57,776 nt of DNA from Bacillota bacterium (GTDB lineage Bacteria; Bacillota_I; Bacilli_A; Acholeplasmatales; Acholeplasmataceae): the NCBI GenBank assembly GCA_027620815.1, contig JAQCDH010000001.1:1-57776 (forward strand), in the 5' to 3' direction. Shown here piece by piece: positions 25,375 to 34,614 of the stretch. Positions within the stretch are counted from its first letter, which is position 1; each line of letters opens with the position of its first letter. The notes under the pieces were generated by a model that was not told the origin of the DNA, searched no databases, and saw only the letters and a list, made by a program, of their open reading frames with translations. The position numbers and the translations under genes were made by a program.

Positions 25375-25965
25375 ATGAACAAACCAAATGATTCATTATC
25401 AATGTTAGAACTTGCAGAACTCTATATTAGAGAAAAAAATGAAAATACCCCACTTCAAGATATCATCAATTATATTTTTGAAGTAAAAGGTTTTCAATTA
25501 AACGATTTTCAAAAACTAAACGCATTTTATCTTGATTTAACGCATAGTGCGAAATTTGTATTTTGTGGTAACAATCTCTGGAACCTTAAAGAAAACAATT
25601 TAGAGCTATGGGATAAAGAAGGGTTTGCTTACGTTGGAGATGTTGATGCAAGTGAAGAAGATGTCGAAGAAGACATCGAATTTACTGATTTTAATATTGA
25701 TGATATTTCACTACCATCTGAAGATGAAGAACTTCTTGTCGAAGAAGATAATGATGACGATGAAGAAGACATCGATATCATTGAAGATGAAGAAGAGATT
25801 GAAGCGATCTTAGAAGAAAAAGAATATATCGATGTAGAAATTTCAATGAAATCAACCGATGAAGATGACGGCGATGATGTTGAACTTGATTTTGATGAAG
25901 ACTTTGATGATGAAGACTACAATGAAATCATGGATGATTACGAAGATATGTATGACGAAGAGTAA
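25375..25965 (+). CDS. rpoE: DNA-directed RNA polymerase subunit delta
   Basis: The delta subunit, restricted to Bacillota and Mollicutes, speeds RNA polymerase recycling and raises promoter selectivity. The N-terminal HARE-HTH fold (about residues 8-85, SMLELAELYIREKN and LTHSAKFV..GNNLWNL) is followed by a very acidic Asp/Glu tail of about 100 residues. Length (196) and bipartite composition match the family. It has its own promoter and terminator. Confidence 0.94.
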   Translation: MNKPNDSLSMLELAELYIREKNENTPLQDIINYIFEVKGFQLNDFQKLNAFYLDLTHSAKFVFCGNNLWNLKENNLELWDKEGFAYVGDVDASEEDVEEDIEFTDFNIDDISLPSEDEELLVEEDNDDDEEDIDIIEDEEEIEAILEEKEYIDVEISMKSTDEDDGDDVELDFDEDFDDEDYNEIMDDYEDMYDEE

Positions 25966-25988
25966 AAAGTCTCCAAGAGACTTTTTTC
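25964..25988 (+). terminator. rpoE terminator
   Basis: AAAAAGTCTC, loop CAA, GAGACTTTTTT: a strong intrinsic terminator directly at the stop codon. Confidence 0.9.
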
Positions 25989-26026
25989 TTGTTTAAAAAC
26001 TTACAAAATAAAATAAAAAAATCATG

Positions 26027-26032
26027 TATAAT
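26027..26032 (+). promoter_or_regulatory. fba -10 box
   Basis: TATAAT lies 29 bp before the fba start, which has AAAGGAGAAAA. No clear -35 is seen in the A-rich stretch upstream. Confidence 0.55.
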
Positions 26033-26061
26033 AACATTGAAATAACAAAGGAGAAAACATT

Positions 26062-26928
26062 ATGGCATTAGTTTCAGCACGCGATATGCTTTTAAAAGCA
26101 AATAAAGATGGTTATGGGATTGCCCAAATCAATATCAATAATTTAGAATGGATTAAAGCAACGCTTGAAGAAGTTCAAGCACTTCAATCCCCTGTTATTT
26201 TAGGAGTATCAGAAGGTGCAGCGAAATATATGGGCGGATATAGAAACGTCATGGGAATGGTTAGAGAAGTACACGACTTTTTAGGTGTCACCGTTCCAGT
26301 AGCGGTTCACTTAGATCACGGTTCATTTGATGGCGCACAAAAAGCACTTGCTGCAGGATTTACATCGATTATGTTTGATGGTTCACATTATCCATTTGCA
26401 GAAAACTTAGAAAAAACAAAAGAAGTTGTAGCAATGTGTCACGCTAAAGGCGTCTCAGTAGAAGCAGAAGTTGGTTCTATTGGTGGTGAAGAAGATGGTG
26501 TCATTGGTGGTGGAGAAATTGCCGATCCTGAAGAATGCCGTCAACTTGCTGCAACAGGTGTAGACATGTTTGCTGCAGGTATTGGTAATATACATGGTAT
26601 GTATCCGCCATCATGGAAAGGTCTTAACTTTGACGTTTTAGAGGAAGTTCAAAATGTAACTGGTGGTGTACCTCTTGTCTTACATGGTGGATCAGGTATT
26701 CCTGATGAGATGGTTAAAAAAGCAATTTCTTTAGGTGTTTCAAAAATTAATGTCAACACAGAATGCCAAATTGCATTTGCGAAAGCAACCCGTGAATACA
26801 TTGAAAAAGGTCTTGATCAACAAGGAAAAGGATTTGATCCAAGAAAGTTATTAAAACCAGGATATGACGCAATTAAAGAAGTCATTCGTACGAAATTAAC
26901 ATTATTTGGATCTGTGAATCAAGCATAA
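26062..26928 (+). CDS. fba: Fructose-bisphosphate aldolase, class II
   Basis: The enzyme splits fructose 1,6-bisphosphate into DHAP and glyceraldehyde 3-phosphate. In the 288-residue protein, HLDHG (His83, Asp85, His86) supplies zinc-ligand and catalytic residues, with EAEVGSIGGEEDG, GIGNIHGMY and LHGGSGIPDE completing the phosphate and metal sites. Length is typical. The small aliphatic residues and motif set fit FbaA rather than a tagatose-bisphosphate aldolase, though the two families are close. Confidence 0.94.
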   Translation: MALVSARDMLLKANKDGYGIAQININNLEWIKATLEEVQALQSPVILGVSEGAAKYMGGYRNVMGMVREVHDFLGVTVPVAVHLDHGSFDGAQKALAAGFTSIMFDGSHYPFAENLEKTKEVVAMCHAKGVSVEAEVGSIGGEEDGVIGGGEIADPEECRQLAATGVDMFAAGIGNIHGMYPPSWKGLNFDVLEEVQNVTGGVPLVLHGGSGIPDEMVKKAISLGVSKINVNTECQIAFAKATREYIEKGLDQQGKGFDPRKLLKPGYDAIKEVIRTKLTLFGSVNQA

Positions 26929-26938
26929 CGAGGTCATT

Positions 26939-27496
26939 ATGAACGAAGAGCACGTCTATCACGAGTATGCGAGTTGGAAATTAGATAAACACGAATTTTT
27001 ACAAACATTGATTGCGCAGGAATCGTCTTTAATGTTGCGTTTTCAACATGTCTTTAATGTGGTGGATCATCTCTATACAAAAATGGTGGATTCATTATCT
27101 TATACAGAAGATGAACTCAACATTTTTCAAACGGGATTTTATTATTTAGCTGATCAAATCGATGAAATCGAAACCATTTTAAAGAAATTCTTTAAAGAGG
27201 ATTTAAATGCATTAGAAAAACAAGTTAAAGATGTCAATTTATTACTTTCAACCATTGAATTTCAACAAGAAATACTAGGATTAGATGAATTCCAACAAGA
27301 AGATTTAGATAAATTAATGGATTTTGAAAAACAACTTGTTGATAAAATATCAAATCAAGAACCAATACCTATTCATATGTTTAAAGATTTAGATGAATTA
27401 ACATATAATATGTTTAAAAGGTTAAACGTTGATTTTTATCCAATCGATGATATATACTTAGAAATTGCTGATGAACTCGGCATTATAGAAGGATAA
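26939..27496 (+). CDS. Acidic helical protein of unknown function
   Basis: I do not recognise this 185-residue protein. It is predicted mostly helical and acidic, with heptad-like stretches around residues 65-125 (IDEIETILKKFF, LEKQVKDVNLLLSTIEFQQEIL), no membrane segment and no cysteine. It follows fba by 10 bp with a CGAGGTC site and shares its terminator, so it is co-transcribed with fba. Confidence 0.75.
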   Translation: MNEEHVYHEYASWKLDKHEFLQTLIAQESSLMLRFQHVFNVVDHLYTKMVDSLSYTEDELNIFQTGFYYLADQIDEIETILKKFFKEDLNALEKQVKDVNLLLSTIEFQQEILGLDEFQQEDLDKLMDFEKQLVDKISNQEPIPIHMFKDLDELTYNMFKRLNVDFYPIDDIYLEIADELGIIEG

Positions 27497-27501
27497 TAAA
27501 A

Positions 27502-27530
27502 AGCCACTCTATCTAGAGTGGCTATTTTTT
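27502..27530. terminator. Bidirectional terminator between the fba operon and lysS
   Basis: A perfect 10-bp stem (AGCCACTCTA / TAGAGTGGCT) with a 2-nt gap at the centre, T-rich on the right and A-rich on the left, serving both converging transcripts. Confidence 0.9.
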
Positions 27531-29008
27531 TATTCTTTTGTTTTTAAGTGTGGGAATAAGATGACATCTCGTATATTAGGTGTATTCGTAAGTAGCATAA
27601 TGAGTCTATCAATACCAATACCTAAACCGCCAGCAGGTGGCATCCCGTACTCGAGTGCTTCTAAGAAATCAAGATCAACATCATTGGCCTCATCATTACC
27701 AAGTGCTTTTTGAGCTTGCTGAGAATCAAATCTTTCTTTTTGATCGATTGGATCATTCAGTTCAGAAAACGCATTTGCAAACTCACTTTTTACGATGAAT
27801 AACTCAAAGCGCTCTGTAAATCTTGAATCCACATCATTTTTCTTAGCAAGTGGACTAATTTCAATTGGATGTCCATAGACAAAGGTTGGTTGTATCAAAG
27901 TTTCTTCAACAAAATGTTCAAAGAAGGCTTCAACAATGTGTCCATATTCAAAATGTTTCTCAACATGAATATGATTGTCTTTAGCAAGTTTTTTTGCTTC
28001 CTCAAGCGTTTTAACTTCAAATAAATTAATGTTTGTTTTTTCTTTAATCGCATCGACCATATGAATACGTTTAAATGGTTTTTCAAAACGAATCTCTTGA
28101 TCTTGGAAGGTGACTTTAGGTTCCCCTAAAACATCTACTGCCACTTGATTAAAGACGTCTTCAATTAAATCCATTATTCCCTCCATATCTGAATAGGCAA
28201 GGTAAGCTTCGATGGTTGTAAATTCTGGATTATGTTTTGCATCCATCCCTTCATTTCTAAAAAGACGACCAATTTCATAAACCGCTTCTAACCCACCTAC
28301 AAGTAATTTTTTAAGTGGTAATTCTGTCGCGATACGTAAGTTAAAATCCATATCTAATGCGTTATGATACGTTCTAAAAGGACGCGCAGAAGCCCCACCT
28401 AACGTTTTTTGTAAGACAGGAGTTTCTACTTCAATGAACCCTTTTTCATCAAAAAAACGTTGGATTGAACGAATGATCATTGGACGAAGAACAGCGACTC
28501 TTAATGCTTCATCACTTGTTAGTAAATCTAAATATCTTCTACGACGCGCAATTTCTTTATCTTGTAAACCGTGAAATTTATCTGGTAAAGGTCTGAGTGC
28601 TTTTGTTAAATGCGTATATGTGGTTGCGTGAATGGTTAATTCATCTGTATTTGTTCTAAATAAATAACCTTTGACACCAACAATATCACCTAAGTCACTA
28701 TGCATGACAGTATCATATTGATCATCACCTAAATCATTAAGTCTCACATAAACTTGTATGGTTCCACTTCGATCTTTAATATGCATGAAACCAGCCTTAC
28801 CTTGGCCACGTTTGAGCATAATTCTACCAGCAATAGATACTTCCACTTTAAGTGACTCTAACTCTTCTTTAGGAAGGCTGTCATAAGCATCTTTAATTTG
28901 TTTTGCATGGTGAGTTCTTTCGTATTTAGAACCAAAAGGATCAACACCTTTATCTTTTAAATACTGTAGTTTTTCTTTACGTATACGGGTTTGTTCTAAG
29001 TCTTCCAT
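27530..29008 (-). CDS. lysS: Lysyl-tRNA synthetase, class II
   Basis: The 492-residue enzyme charges tRNA-Lys. It has the N-terminal OB-fold domain (SIAGRIMLKRGQGKAGFMHI), motif 2 (RLFRNEGMDAKHNPEF) and motif 3 (GLGIGIDRLIMLLTN). The start at 29008 (MEDLEQ) is set by AAGGAGTGTCTC; a frame opening 45 bp further upstream lacks a site. Last gene of the minus-strand tilS-hpt-ftsH-rqcP-lysS cluster, similar to the ftsH/lysS neighbourhood in Bacillus. Confidence 0.96.
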   Translation of the reverse strand: MEDLEQTRIRKEKLQYLKDKGVDPFGSKYERTHHAKQIKDAYDSLPKEELESLKVEVSIAGRIMLKRGQGKAGFMHIKDRSGTIQVYVRLNDLGDDQYDTVMHSDLGDIVGVKGYLFRTNTDELTIHATTYTHLTKALRPLPDKFHGLQDKEIARRRRYLDLLTSDEALRVAVLRPMIIRSIQRFFDEKGFIEVETPVLQKTLGGASARPFRTYHNALDMDFNLRIATELPLKKLLVGGLEAVYEIGRLFRNEGMDAKHNPEFTTIEAYLAYSDMEGIMDLIEDVFNQVAVDVLGEPKVTFQDQEIRFEKPFKRIHMVDAIKEKTNINLFEVKTLEEAKKLAKDNHIHVEKHFEYGHIVEAFFEHFVEETLIQPTFVYGHPIEISPLAKKNDVDSRFTERFELFIVKSEFANAFSELNDPIDQKERFDSQQAQKALGNDEANDVDLDFLEALEYGMPPAGGLGIGIDRLIMLLTNTPNIRDVILFPHLKTKE

Positions 29009-29059
29009 GAGACACTCCTTTTGTTCATTACAAATGGCCATAAATATGGCCAAATGAAG

Positions 29060-29293
29060 TTAAGCTTGTATCACACCATACATTAAATGATCTTTGATAA
29101 CAGTAAGTGATGACACTTTAACAATGATTGTTTTTGCAGCATAATGAATGGCAATTTCATCACCAATTTTAAGTTGATAGCTTGGTTTGACTGGTTTTCC
29201 ATTGACATCAATTTTAGATTTTTCAGCAACATCTTTAGCAACTGTACGTCTCTTCATTAAGCGAGAAACTTTTAAATATTTATCAAGCCGCAT
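29060..29293 (-). CDS. rqcP: S4-domain RNA-binding protein RqcP (YabO)
   Basis: The 77-residue protein begins MRLDKYLKVSRLMKRRTVAK, the S4 RNA-binding helix pair, followed by VNGKPVKPSYQLKIGDEI. This matches RqcP/YabO, which sits on the 50S subunit and supports alanine tailing by RqcH during ribosome rescue. Start 29293 follows the family's N-terminus; a TTG 18 bp upstream is also possible. It overlaps the end of ftsH by 11 bp and has only a weak ribosome site, so it likely depends on ftsH translation. Confidence 0.9.
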   Translation of the reverse strand: MRLDKYLKVSRLMKRRTVAKDVAEKSKIDVNGKPVKPSYQLKIGDEIAIHYAAKTIIVKVSSLTVIKDHLMYGVIQA

Positions 29294-31205
29294 CGGGTGA
29301 TTCTGTTTCAACCTTTTTTTCTTCTATGAGTTGATTTTCCCACCAAGCGAGTTTACCAGATTTAACAATTTCATCAATATCTGCTTTTGTAAGAGTTTCA
29401 ATATCAAGTAAGTATTGCGCGATCGTATCTAATAAGGTGATGTTTTCAGTAATGATTTTACGTGCTGTTTCATAACATTCAGTAATAATATCACGCACTT
29501 CTTTATCGATTTCATGAGCAACTTGATCTGAGAAGTTTTTCTCTTTGTAGTAATCACGACCTAAAAAGACACTTCCACCTTGGTTTTCATATTGAATTGG
29601 ACCAAGTGCACTCATTCCGTATTCAGTGACCATTGCACGTGCAATTTTAGTTGCCATTTGAAAGTCATTGTAAGCACCGGTTGTGACCGTATCAAACTTA
29701 ATTTCTTCTGCAACACGTCCACCTAAATAACTGGTAATCATTGCAAGAAGAGATTGTTTTGTTTCTAAGAATGTTTCTTCAGCTGGCGTCATTAAGTTAT
29801 AGCCACCTGCTCTCCCACGAGGGATGATGGTTACTTTTTGAACGACATTGGCGTGTGGAACTTTAATCCCGATAATAGCATGTCCAGCTTCATGGAATGC
29901 AACGGTTTTCTTTTCTTTTGGTGTAAACTTACGTGATTTTTTAGCAGGTCCCATACGGACACGATCCATTGCTTCATCTAAATCTTTTTCAATGACCATC
30001 GTACGATTTTCACGTGCAGCAAGTAATGCAGATTCGTTGAGTAAATTTTCTATGTCTGCCCCACTAAAACCTGGAATTCTTAAAGATAAACCTTTAAAGT
30101 CTATATCTGGATCAATTTTTTTATTTCTTGCATGGACCTTTAAGATTGCTTCACGACCTCTCACATCCGGTAAGTCAATCGTGATCTGTCTGTCAAAACG
30201 ACCGGGACGTAATAAGGCTGGATCTAAAACATCAGGACGGTTGGTAGCAGCCATAATGATAACTCCTAAATTTCCAGTAAATCCATCCATTTCAACAAGT
30301 AACTGGTTTAAAGTTTGTTCACGTTCATCGTGACCACCACCTAATCCAGCACCACGCTGACGACCAACAGCATCAATTTCATCGATAAAAATGATACAAG
30401 GTGAGCTTTCTTTTGCAACTTTGAATAAGTCACGAACACGAGAAGCACCAACCCCAACAAACATTTCAACAAAGTCTGAACCTGAAATAGAAAAGAATGG
30501 AACATTTGCTTCTCCGGCAACTGCTTTTGCAAGTAAGGTTTTACCTGTACCAGGTGCGCCTACGAGTAAGACACCTTTTGGGATTCTAGCACCCATATCT
30601 GCGTATTTTTTAGGTGTTTTAAGGAAATCAATGATTTCTTCTAATTCCTCTTTTTCTTCGTCAACTCCCGCAACATCTTTAAAAGTGACTGTTTTTTCAC
30701 GGTTTAATTTTGCACGATTTTTTGAGAAATCAAACGCACGATTATTTTGACTATTTGCATTTCTAAATATAATAAATAAGACAACTAAAAATAATCCAAT
30801 CGGTAAAATGTTAATAAGAACGGTCCAGAAAGTCACCCCAGAAACTGGAACGATTTCAGTTGTACCACCTGATAGGTTAACTTTCTCAGCGATAAGATCA
30901 GCTTCATCAATACGCATAATTCCTGTAAATTGACGAATATCACCATAACTTGATGCACTCGCTGCTTTGATAACACCAGAAATATTCACGAGGTCGAAAT
31001 TTTCTCCTCCAATGAGTTGATAAGAGAAATATTCGATATCTTGTTGATCTGCAGCTTCTGTAATTTCAATGGTTGTTAATGCTTGAGATGGTTCTTCAAG
31101 CGCGTTACGTAAAAATAAAAAGACCCCCAAAACAATTACTAAGGTAAATATGATGACTAAATAATCTGGTTTTTTCTTTAATGGTGTGTTTGGTTTTTTT
31201 GTCAT
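29283..31205 (-). CDS. ftsH: ATP-dependent zinc metalloprotease FtsH
   Basis: FtsH is the membrane-anchored AAA+ protease that degrades misfolded membrane and regulatory proteins. In the 640-residue protein are an N-terminal membrane helix (about 13-31), an extracytoplasmic domain, a second helix (about 112-135), Walker A GAPGTGKT (about 214-221), Walker B IIFIDEID, the second region of homology (ATNRPDVLDPALLRPGRFD) and the zinc site HEAGH near residue 436. Complete and of normal length; the hpt-ftsH order is conserved in Bacillota. Confidence 0.97.
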   Translation of the reverse strand: MTKKPNTPLKKKPDYLVIIFTLVIVLGVFLFLRNALEEPSQALTTIEITEAADQQDIEYFSYQLIGGENFDLVNISGVIKAASASSYGDIRQFTGIMRIDEADLIAEKVNLSGGTTEIVPVSGVTFWTVLINILPIGLFLVVLFIIFRNANSQNNRAFDFSKNRAKLNREKTVTFKDVAGVDEEKEELEEIIDFLKTPKKYADMGARIPKGVLLVGAPGTGKTLLAKAVAGEANVPFFSISGSDFVEMFVGVGASRVRDLFKVAKESSPCIIFIDEIDAVGRQRGAGLGGGHDEREQTLNQLLVEMDGFTGNLGVIIMAATNRPDVLDPALLRPGRFDRQITIDLPDVRGREAILKVHARNKKIDPDIDFKGLSLRIPGFSGADIENLLNESALLAARENRTMVIEKDLDEAMDRVRMGPAKKSRKFTPKEKKTVAFHEAGHAIIGIKVPHANVVQKVTIIPRGRAGGYNLMTPAEETFLETKQSLLAMITSYLGGRVAEEIKFDTVTTGAYNDFQMATKIARAMVTEYGMSALGPIQYENQGGSVFLGRDYYKEKNFSDQVAHEIDKEVRDIITECYETARKIITENITLLDTIAQYLLDIETLTKADIDEIVKSGKLAWWENQLIEEKKVETESPDAA

Positions 31206-31208
31206 TAA

Positions 31209-31760
31209 TTACGACTCCTTGTTTGAATAAACTGCTTTTTTTAAGATACCCACATAAGGTAAGTTACGGTAAAGTTCATTATAATCTAATCCATAGCCAA
31301 CAACAAACTGATTTGGAATGGTTGTTCCGATGTAATCGGGTGTATAAGTTTTTAATCTTCCACCTGGTTTATCTAACAAAGTAACAACTTTAACTGAGTT
31401 TGCGCCTCTATTTTTAAAAACTTCTAACATGGTTGTGATCGTGTTTGCGGTATCAACAATGTCTTCAATAATTAAAATATCACGGTTCTTAAGTGAAATA
31501 TCAGAATCCTTTGTAATTTTAACATCACCCGTAGATGCAATGCCTCCGTGATAACTACTGACAGATAAATATTCCATATCTACATACAAATCAATGTGCT
31601 TCACTAAATCAGACATAAACGGGATACAACCCTTAAGTAAACCAATAAGAAGCGGTTTTTTATCTTGATAATCATGTGTGATTTGTGCACCTAGTTGGAT
31701 ACAAATCTCACGAATTTGCGTTTCTGAAACAAGTATTTCTTCGATATCATCTTTAATCAT
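31209..31760 (-). CDS. hpt: Hypoxanthine phosphoribosyltransferase
   Basis: The enzyme salvages hypoxanthine (and guanine) to nucleotides with PRPP. The 183-residue protein shows the PRPP loop in LLIGLLKGCIPF, the PRPP-binding motif DILIIEDIVDTANT and a VVTLLDKPG segment. It overlaps the end of tilS by 8 bp and is followed after 3 bp by ftsH. Family and context agree well. Confidence 0.95.
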   Translation of the reverse strand: MIKDDIEEILVSETQIREICIQLGAQITHDYQDKKPLLIGLLKGCIPFMSDLVKHIDLYVDMEYLSVSSYHGGIASTGDVKITKDSDISLKNRDILIIEDIVDTANTITTMLEVFKNRGANSVKVVTLLDKPGGRLKTYTPDYIGTTIPNQFVVGYGLDYNELYRNLPYVGILKKAVYSNKES

Positions 31761-33021
31761 GTGTGTGAATGTTTACCCACAGTGTGTGAGTGTCTCCTAA
31801 CGTTTTGTTTGTATAAGTATCTTCAACATAAATTATGGTTTTTGATTGATCTTCGATAACGATAAGAGAATCTCTTAGATGTTTGGGATATTTCACATTC
31901 ATTAAATGGTCTTTAAGTTTTTTATGGCCATAATGAAAATGAAGTAAATCACCAGGGTTTCGATATCGTATCGCAAGTGGGAAAATCAATTTATTATAAC
32001 ATATTTTAATAAGAGGTAGGTTGTTGTTTGGCTTATTATCGTAAAATATGGAAACGTCTTTGTGACCTAATATTTCGTTATTTTGAATCAATTTTTCTGA
32101 TTTGGTCGTTTTGACATGTTGTTGATTAAGAAAAATCTCGTCATAAGAAAAATAAATCAATCTATCGTTTTCAAGATGAATTTCTAAAGAGGGTTTCTCA
32201 TTGATTAACTCAGAATATATGCGAGTGATATAAACTTTTGATGGCGTGCAAGCATGTTTGATCAACCACAATCGAATGATTTCTTGTGCAAGTAGAGGGT
32301 CTATAGAAAGTAACTTTTTTCGAGATAATTTTTCTGTGACATACGGTTCTGCAAGATTTTTAATCATATTTGAAACATCACGCGCACGCTCTGAAAAATG
32401 AAGTAAATATGTTTGATAATCAGGGGAAATGCTTTTAAGGACAGGTAGCAATTCATTCCTAATTTTATTTCTCGTATAGACATTGGATTGATTAGAAATG
32501 TCTTCATTAAAAGGGACGTGATATTTTTCTGCATAGGTATATAAAGCTTGTTTTTCAACAGATAAAAAAGGTTTATAAAAAACAATACCGTCTATTGTTT
32601 GTTTTAAATTCAATCCCGCTTGATATTCTAAAGCACTTCCTTTAAGTATTCTCATAATAATCGTTTCGATGTGGTCGTCTTGATGATGTGCGGTTAAAAG
32701 AGTCGAGACACCAAATTGATGAGCAAGATCAAGATAAATTGATTGTCTTAATGCATGAGCTTCAGCGTGAAAATTCCCTTTTTTAACATCAATGTGTTTT
32801 ATAAAATAAGTTAACTTTTCTTGAATACAAAAAGATGAAACTAGCGTTTCATCTTCTATCGCTTCCTCACGTTTATGATGATTAATATGAACAACGATAG
32901 GAGAAAGATTTTTAAGAGCATGCAAAAGGACCATGGAATCTACACCACCACTGACTGCAATTAGAAGTATTTGACCTTGAAGTTCGCGATTAAGTTTTTG
33001 AATGATAGTTTCTAAAGACAT
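31753..33021 (-). CDS. tilS: tRNA(Ile)-lysidine synthase
   Basis: TilS converts C34 of the CAU-anticodon tRNA-Ile to lysidine. The 422-residue protein has the PP-loop SGGVDS (24-29), the HINHHKREEA region, TAHHQDDHIETI and a RNKIRNELLP segment followed by a C-terminal TilS domain. I choose ATG 33021, because a TGn-TATAAT box ends only 6 nt upstream; transcription would begin at or next to this ATG, giving a leaderless mRNA. The alternative ATG at 33027 touches the -10 box itself. Confidence 0.94.
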   Translation of the reverse strand: MSLETIIQKLNRELQGQILLIAVSGGVDSMVLLHALKNLSPIVVHINHHKREEAIEDETLVSSFCIQEKLTYFIKHIDVKKGNFHAEAHALRQSIYLDLAHQFGVSTLLTAHHQDDHIETIIMRILKGSALEYQAGLNLKQTIDGIVFYKPFLSVEKQALYTYAEKYHVPFNEDISNQSNVYTRNKIRNELLPVLKSISPDYQTYLLHFSERARDVSNMIKNLAEPYVTEKLSRKKLLSIDPLLAQEIIRLWLIKHACTPSKVYITRIYSELINEKPSLEIHLENDRLIYFSYDEIFLNQQHVKTTKSEKLIQNNEILGHKDVSIFYDNKPNNNLPLIKICYNKLIFPLAIRYRNPGDLLHFHYGHKKLKDHLMNVKYPKHLRDSLIVIEDQSKTIIYVEDTYTNKTLGDTHTLWVNIHTHD

Positions 33022-33027
33022 AACCAT

Positions 33028-33069
33028 ATTATATCATGTTTAAAGTGATGAAACGTGTTGTGTTATAAT
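33028..33069. promoter_or_regulatory. Divergent extended -10 promoters for tilS (minus) and maf (plus)
   Basis: On minus, TGATATAAT has its hexamer at 33033-33028, 6 nt from the tilS ATG. On plus, TGTTATAAT has its hexamer at 33064-33069, 17 nt from the maf ATG. The boxes are 30 bp apart, so polymerases at the two promoters would compete. Neither has a good -35. Confidence 0.7.
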
Positions 33070-33086
33070 ACCAGCGGAGGAAATTT

Positions 33087-33659
33087 ATGCGAATCATTTT
33101 AGCGAGTCAATCCCCTAGAAGACAATCGATATTAAAAGATGCTGGAATTGAGTTTGAAACCATTCCAAGTATGTTTGATGAATCAAGTATTCTACCAACA
33201 ACTAAAGAAGATTTTGTCATGAAGCTTTCATATCATAAAGCGAAAGAAGTTTATCTCAAAAACCAAGATGCGCTTGTTATTGGTGCAGATACCATTGTGT
33301 ATTTAAAAGATGAAGCGAAAGAGTATTATTTAGGAAAACCTAAAGATAAAGATCATGCAAAAGAGATGTTATCATCACTTTCAGGACGTACACACCAAGT
33401 ATTAACAGGTGTGACAGTCCTAACAAAAAATCATCAAGAAATTTTTTATACACAATCAAGTGTTACTTTTAAGAACCTTTCTGAATTAGAAATTGATGCT
33501 TATATAGAATCAAAAGAACCTTTTGATAAAGCTGGGGCATACGCGATTCAAGGCGAGGGACATCAATTGGTCTCAAAGTATGATGGCGATTTTTTTACGA
33601 TTATGGGACTTCCAATAAAAGAGCTTATTAAAGCAATCAATAAAATAAAGACATCCTAA
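33087..33659 (+). CDS. maf: Maf family nucleoside triphosphate pyrophosphatase
   Basis: Maf proteins hydrolyse non-canonical or excess NTPs such as dTTP, UTP and modified nucleotides, and are linked to septum control. The 190-residue protein has the signature ASQSPRRQSIL, the VIGADTIVYL segment, LSGRTHQVLTGV and the C-terminal YDGDFFTIMGLP. A strong GGAGGAAA site sets the start. Its stop overlaps the opposite-strand hslO stop within a shared hairpin. Confidence 0.94.
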   Translation: MRIILASQSPRRQSILKDAGIEFETIPSMFDESSILPTTKEDFVMKLSYHKAKEVYLKNQDALVIGADTIVYLKDEAKEYYLGKPKDKDHAKEMLSSLSGRTHQVLTGVTVLTKNHQEIFYTQSSVTFKNLSELEIDAYIESKEPFDKAGAYAIQGEGHQLVSKYDGDFFTIMGLPIKELIKAINKIKTS

Positions 33660-33676
33660 TTGGATGTCTTTTTTTC
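33647..33676. terminator. Shared terminator hairpin containing both maf and hslO stop codons
   Basis: AAAGACATCC (33647-33656), loop TAATT, GGATGTCTTT and more T. The loop and stem edge contain TAA of maf (plus) and TAG of hslO (minus), overlapping each other. Confidence 0.9.
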
Positions 33677-34543
33677 GATTAATAAACGGATATCTGATTC
33701 AGTGATATTGTATTCTTTCTTACAAAAATGACATGTGATATGTGCACCATGATCTTCATCAGCAAGCGGTCTTAAAGCCTCATCAGATAACGTGGATAAT
33801 GATGTTAAGAAGCCTTCATAAGAACAAGGACATTTGTATTGAATGTGTCTTTTATCTAAAATAACACCTGTATTTTTAGATAATCGGTCAAACAACATTT
33901 CTGGTGTTTCACCCGCTTCATAAAGTGTTGTGATCGGTTCAAGATTTGAAATCACAGTTTCTATTTCAACGATGGTTTCTTCAGTGACACCTGGCATGAG
34001 TTGTAAAATATATCCACCACTTGTTTGAATGCTTTGATCTGGATTGACAAGCACACCTAATCCCACGCTAGAATTTGTTTGTTCTGAGGTTGTGAAATAA
34101 TAGGTGAAGTCATCCGCAATTTCTCCTGTTTGTAACGTGGAAGAAGAAGTGTAGTATTCTTTCATCAACAAATCTTTAGTAACAAATAAAAAACCTTCAC
34201 CCACTGCTCCCCCCACCGCAAGTTTCCCCTTTTTAGGACCATCATGATAGGTCATATAAACTTCCGGGTTTGAAATATCTGCGCGTACCTCACCTAAACC
34301 GTTGGCTTCTACAGTCATGGATCCAATGGGACCATCACCCTTTATTCTTAACGTTAATCGTTCGTTATCTTTATACATGAGTCCCATCATTGCAGATGCA
34401 GTTAAAAAACGACCTAAGGCAGCACTTGCAGTTGGCCATGTTTGATGTAATACATGTGCTGTTTCAACGAGTTTCGTTGTTAAGGCTGTATAAATACGAA
34501 CTGTTTTATTATAGGCATGACCTATAAGTACATAATCTTCCAT
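33656..34543 (-). CDS. hslO: Redox-regulated chaperone Hsp33
   Basis: Hsp33 is a holdase switched on when its four zinc-binding cysteines oxidise. The 295-residue protein has the N-terminal domain with AMMGLMYKDNERLTLRIKGDGPIG and the C-terminal CxC...CxxC at Cys238, Cys240, Cys271 and Cys274, all intact. Transcribed from an extended -10 TGCTACAAT at 34567-34559 on minus, divergent from dus. Confidence 0.95.
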   Translation of the reverse strand: MEDYVLIGHAYNKTVRIYTALTTKLVETAHVLHQTWPTASAALGRFLTASAMMGLMYKDNERLTLRIKGDGPIGSMTVEANGLGEVRADISNPEVYMTYHDGPKKGKLAVGGAVGEGFLFVTKDLLMKEYYTSSSTLQTGEIADDFTYYFTTSEQTNSSVGLGVLVNPDQSIQTSGGYILQLMPGVTEETIVEIETVISNLEPITTLYEAGETPEMLFDRLSKNTGVILDKRHIQYKCPCSYEGFLTSLSTLSDEALRPLADEDHGAHITCHFCKKEYNITESDIRLLIEKKTSN

Positions 34544-34558
34544 TTCATCACCAAACGT

Positions 34559-34599
34559 ATTGTAGCATATTTGAAACTAAGGGTATGGTATGATACAAT
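34559..34599. promoter_or_regulatory. Divergent promoters for hslO (minus) and dus (plus)
   Basis: Minus: TGC-TACAAT with hexamer at 34564-34559. Plus: TTGAAA (34571-34576), 17 bp, TACAAT (34594-34599) with a TGA extension. The two are back to back in a 71-bp gap. Confidence 0.75.
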
Positions 34600-34614
34600 C
34601 AAGTCGGTGAAAAT

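Noticed and set aside
29009..29060. T-box or lysine riboswitch before lysS
   Set aside because: The gap is about 50 bp, has no stem-loop or T-box sequence, and the gene is inside an operon.
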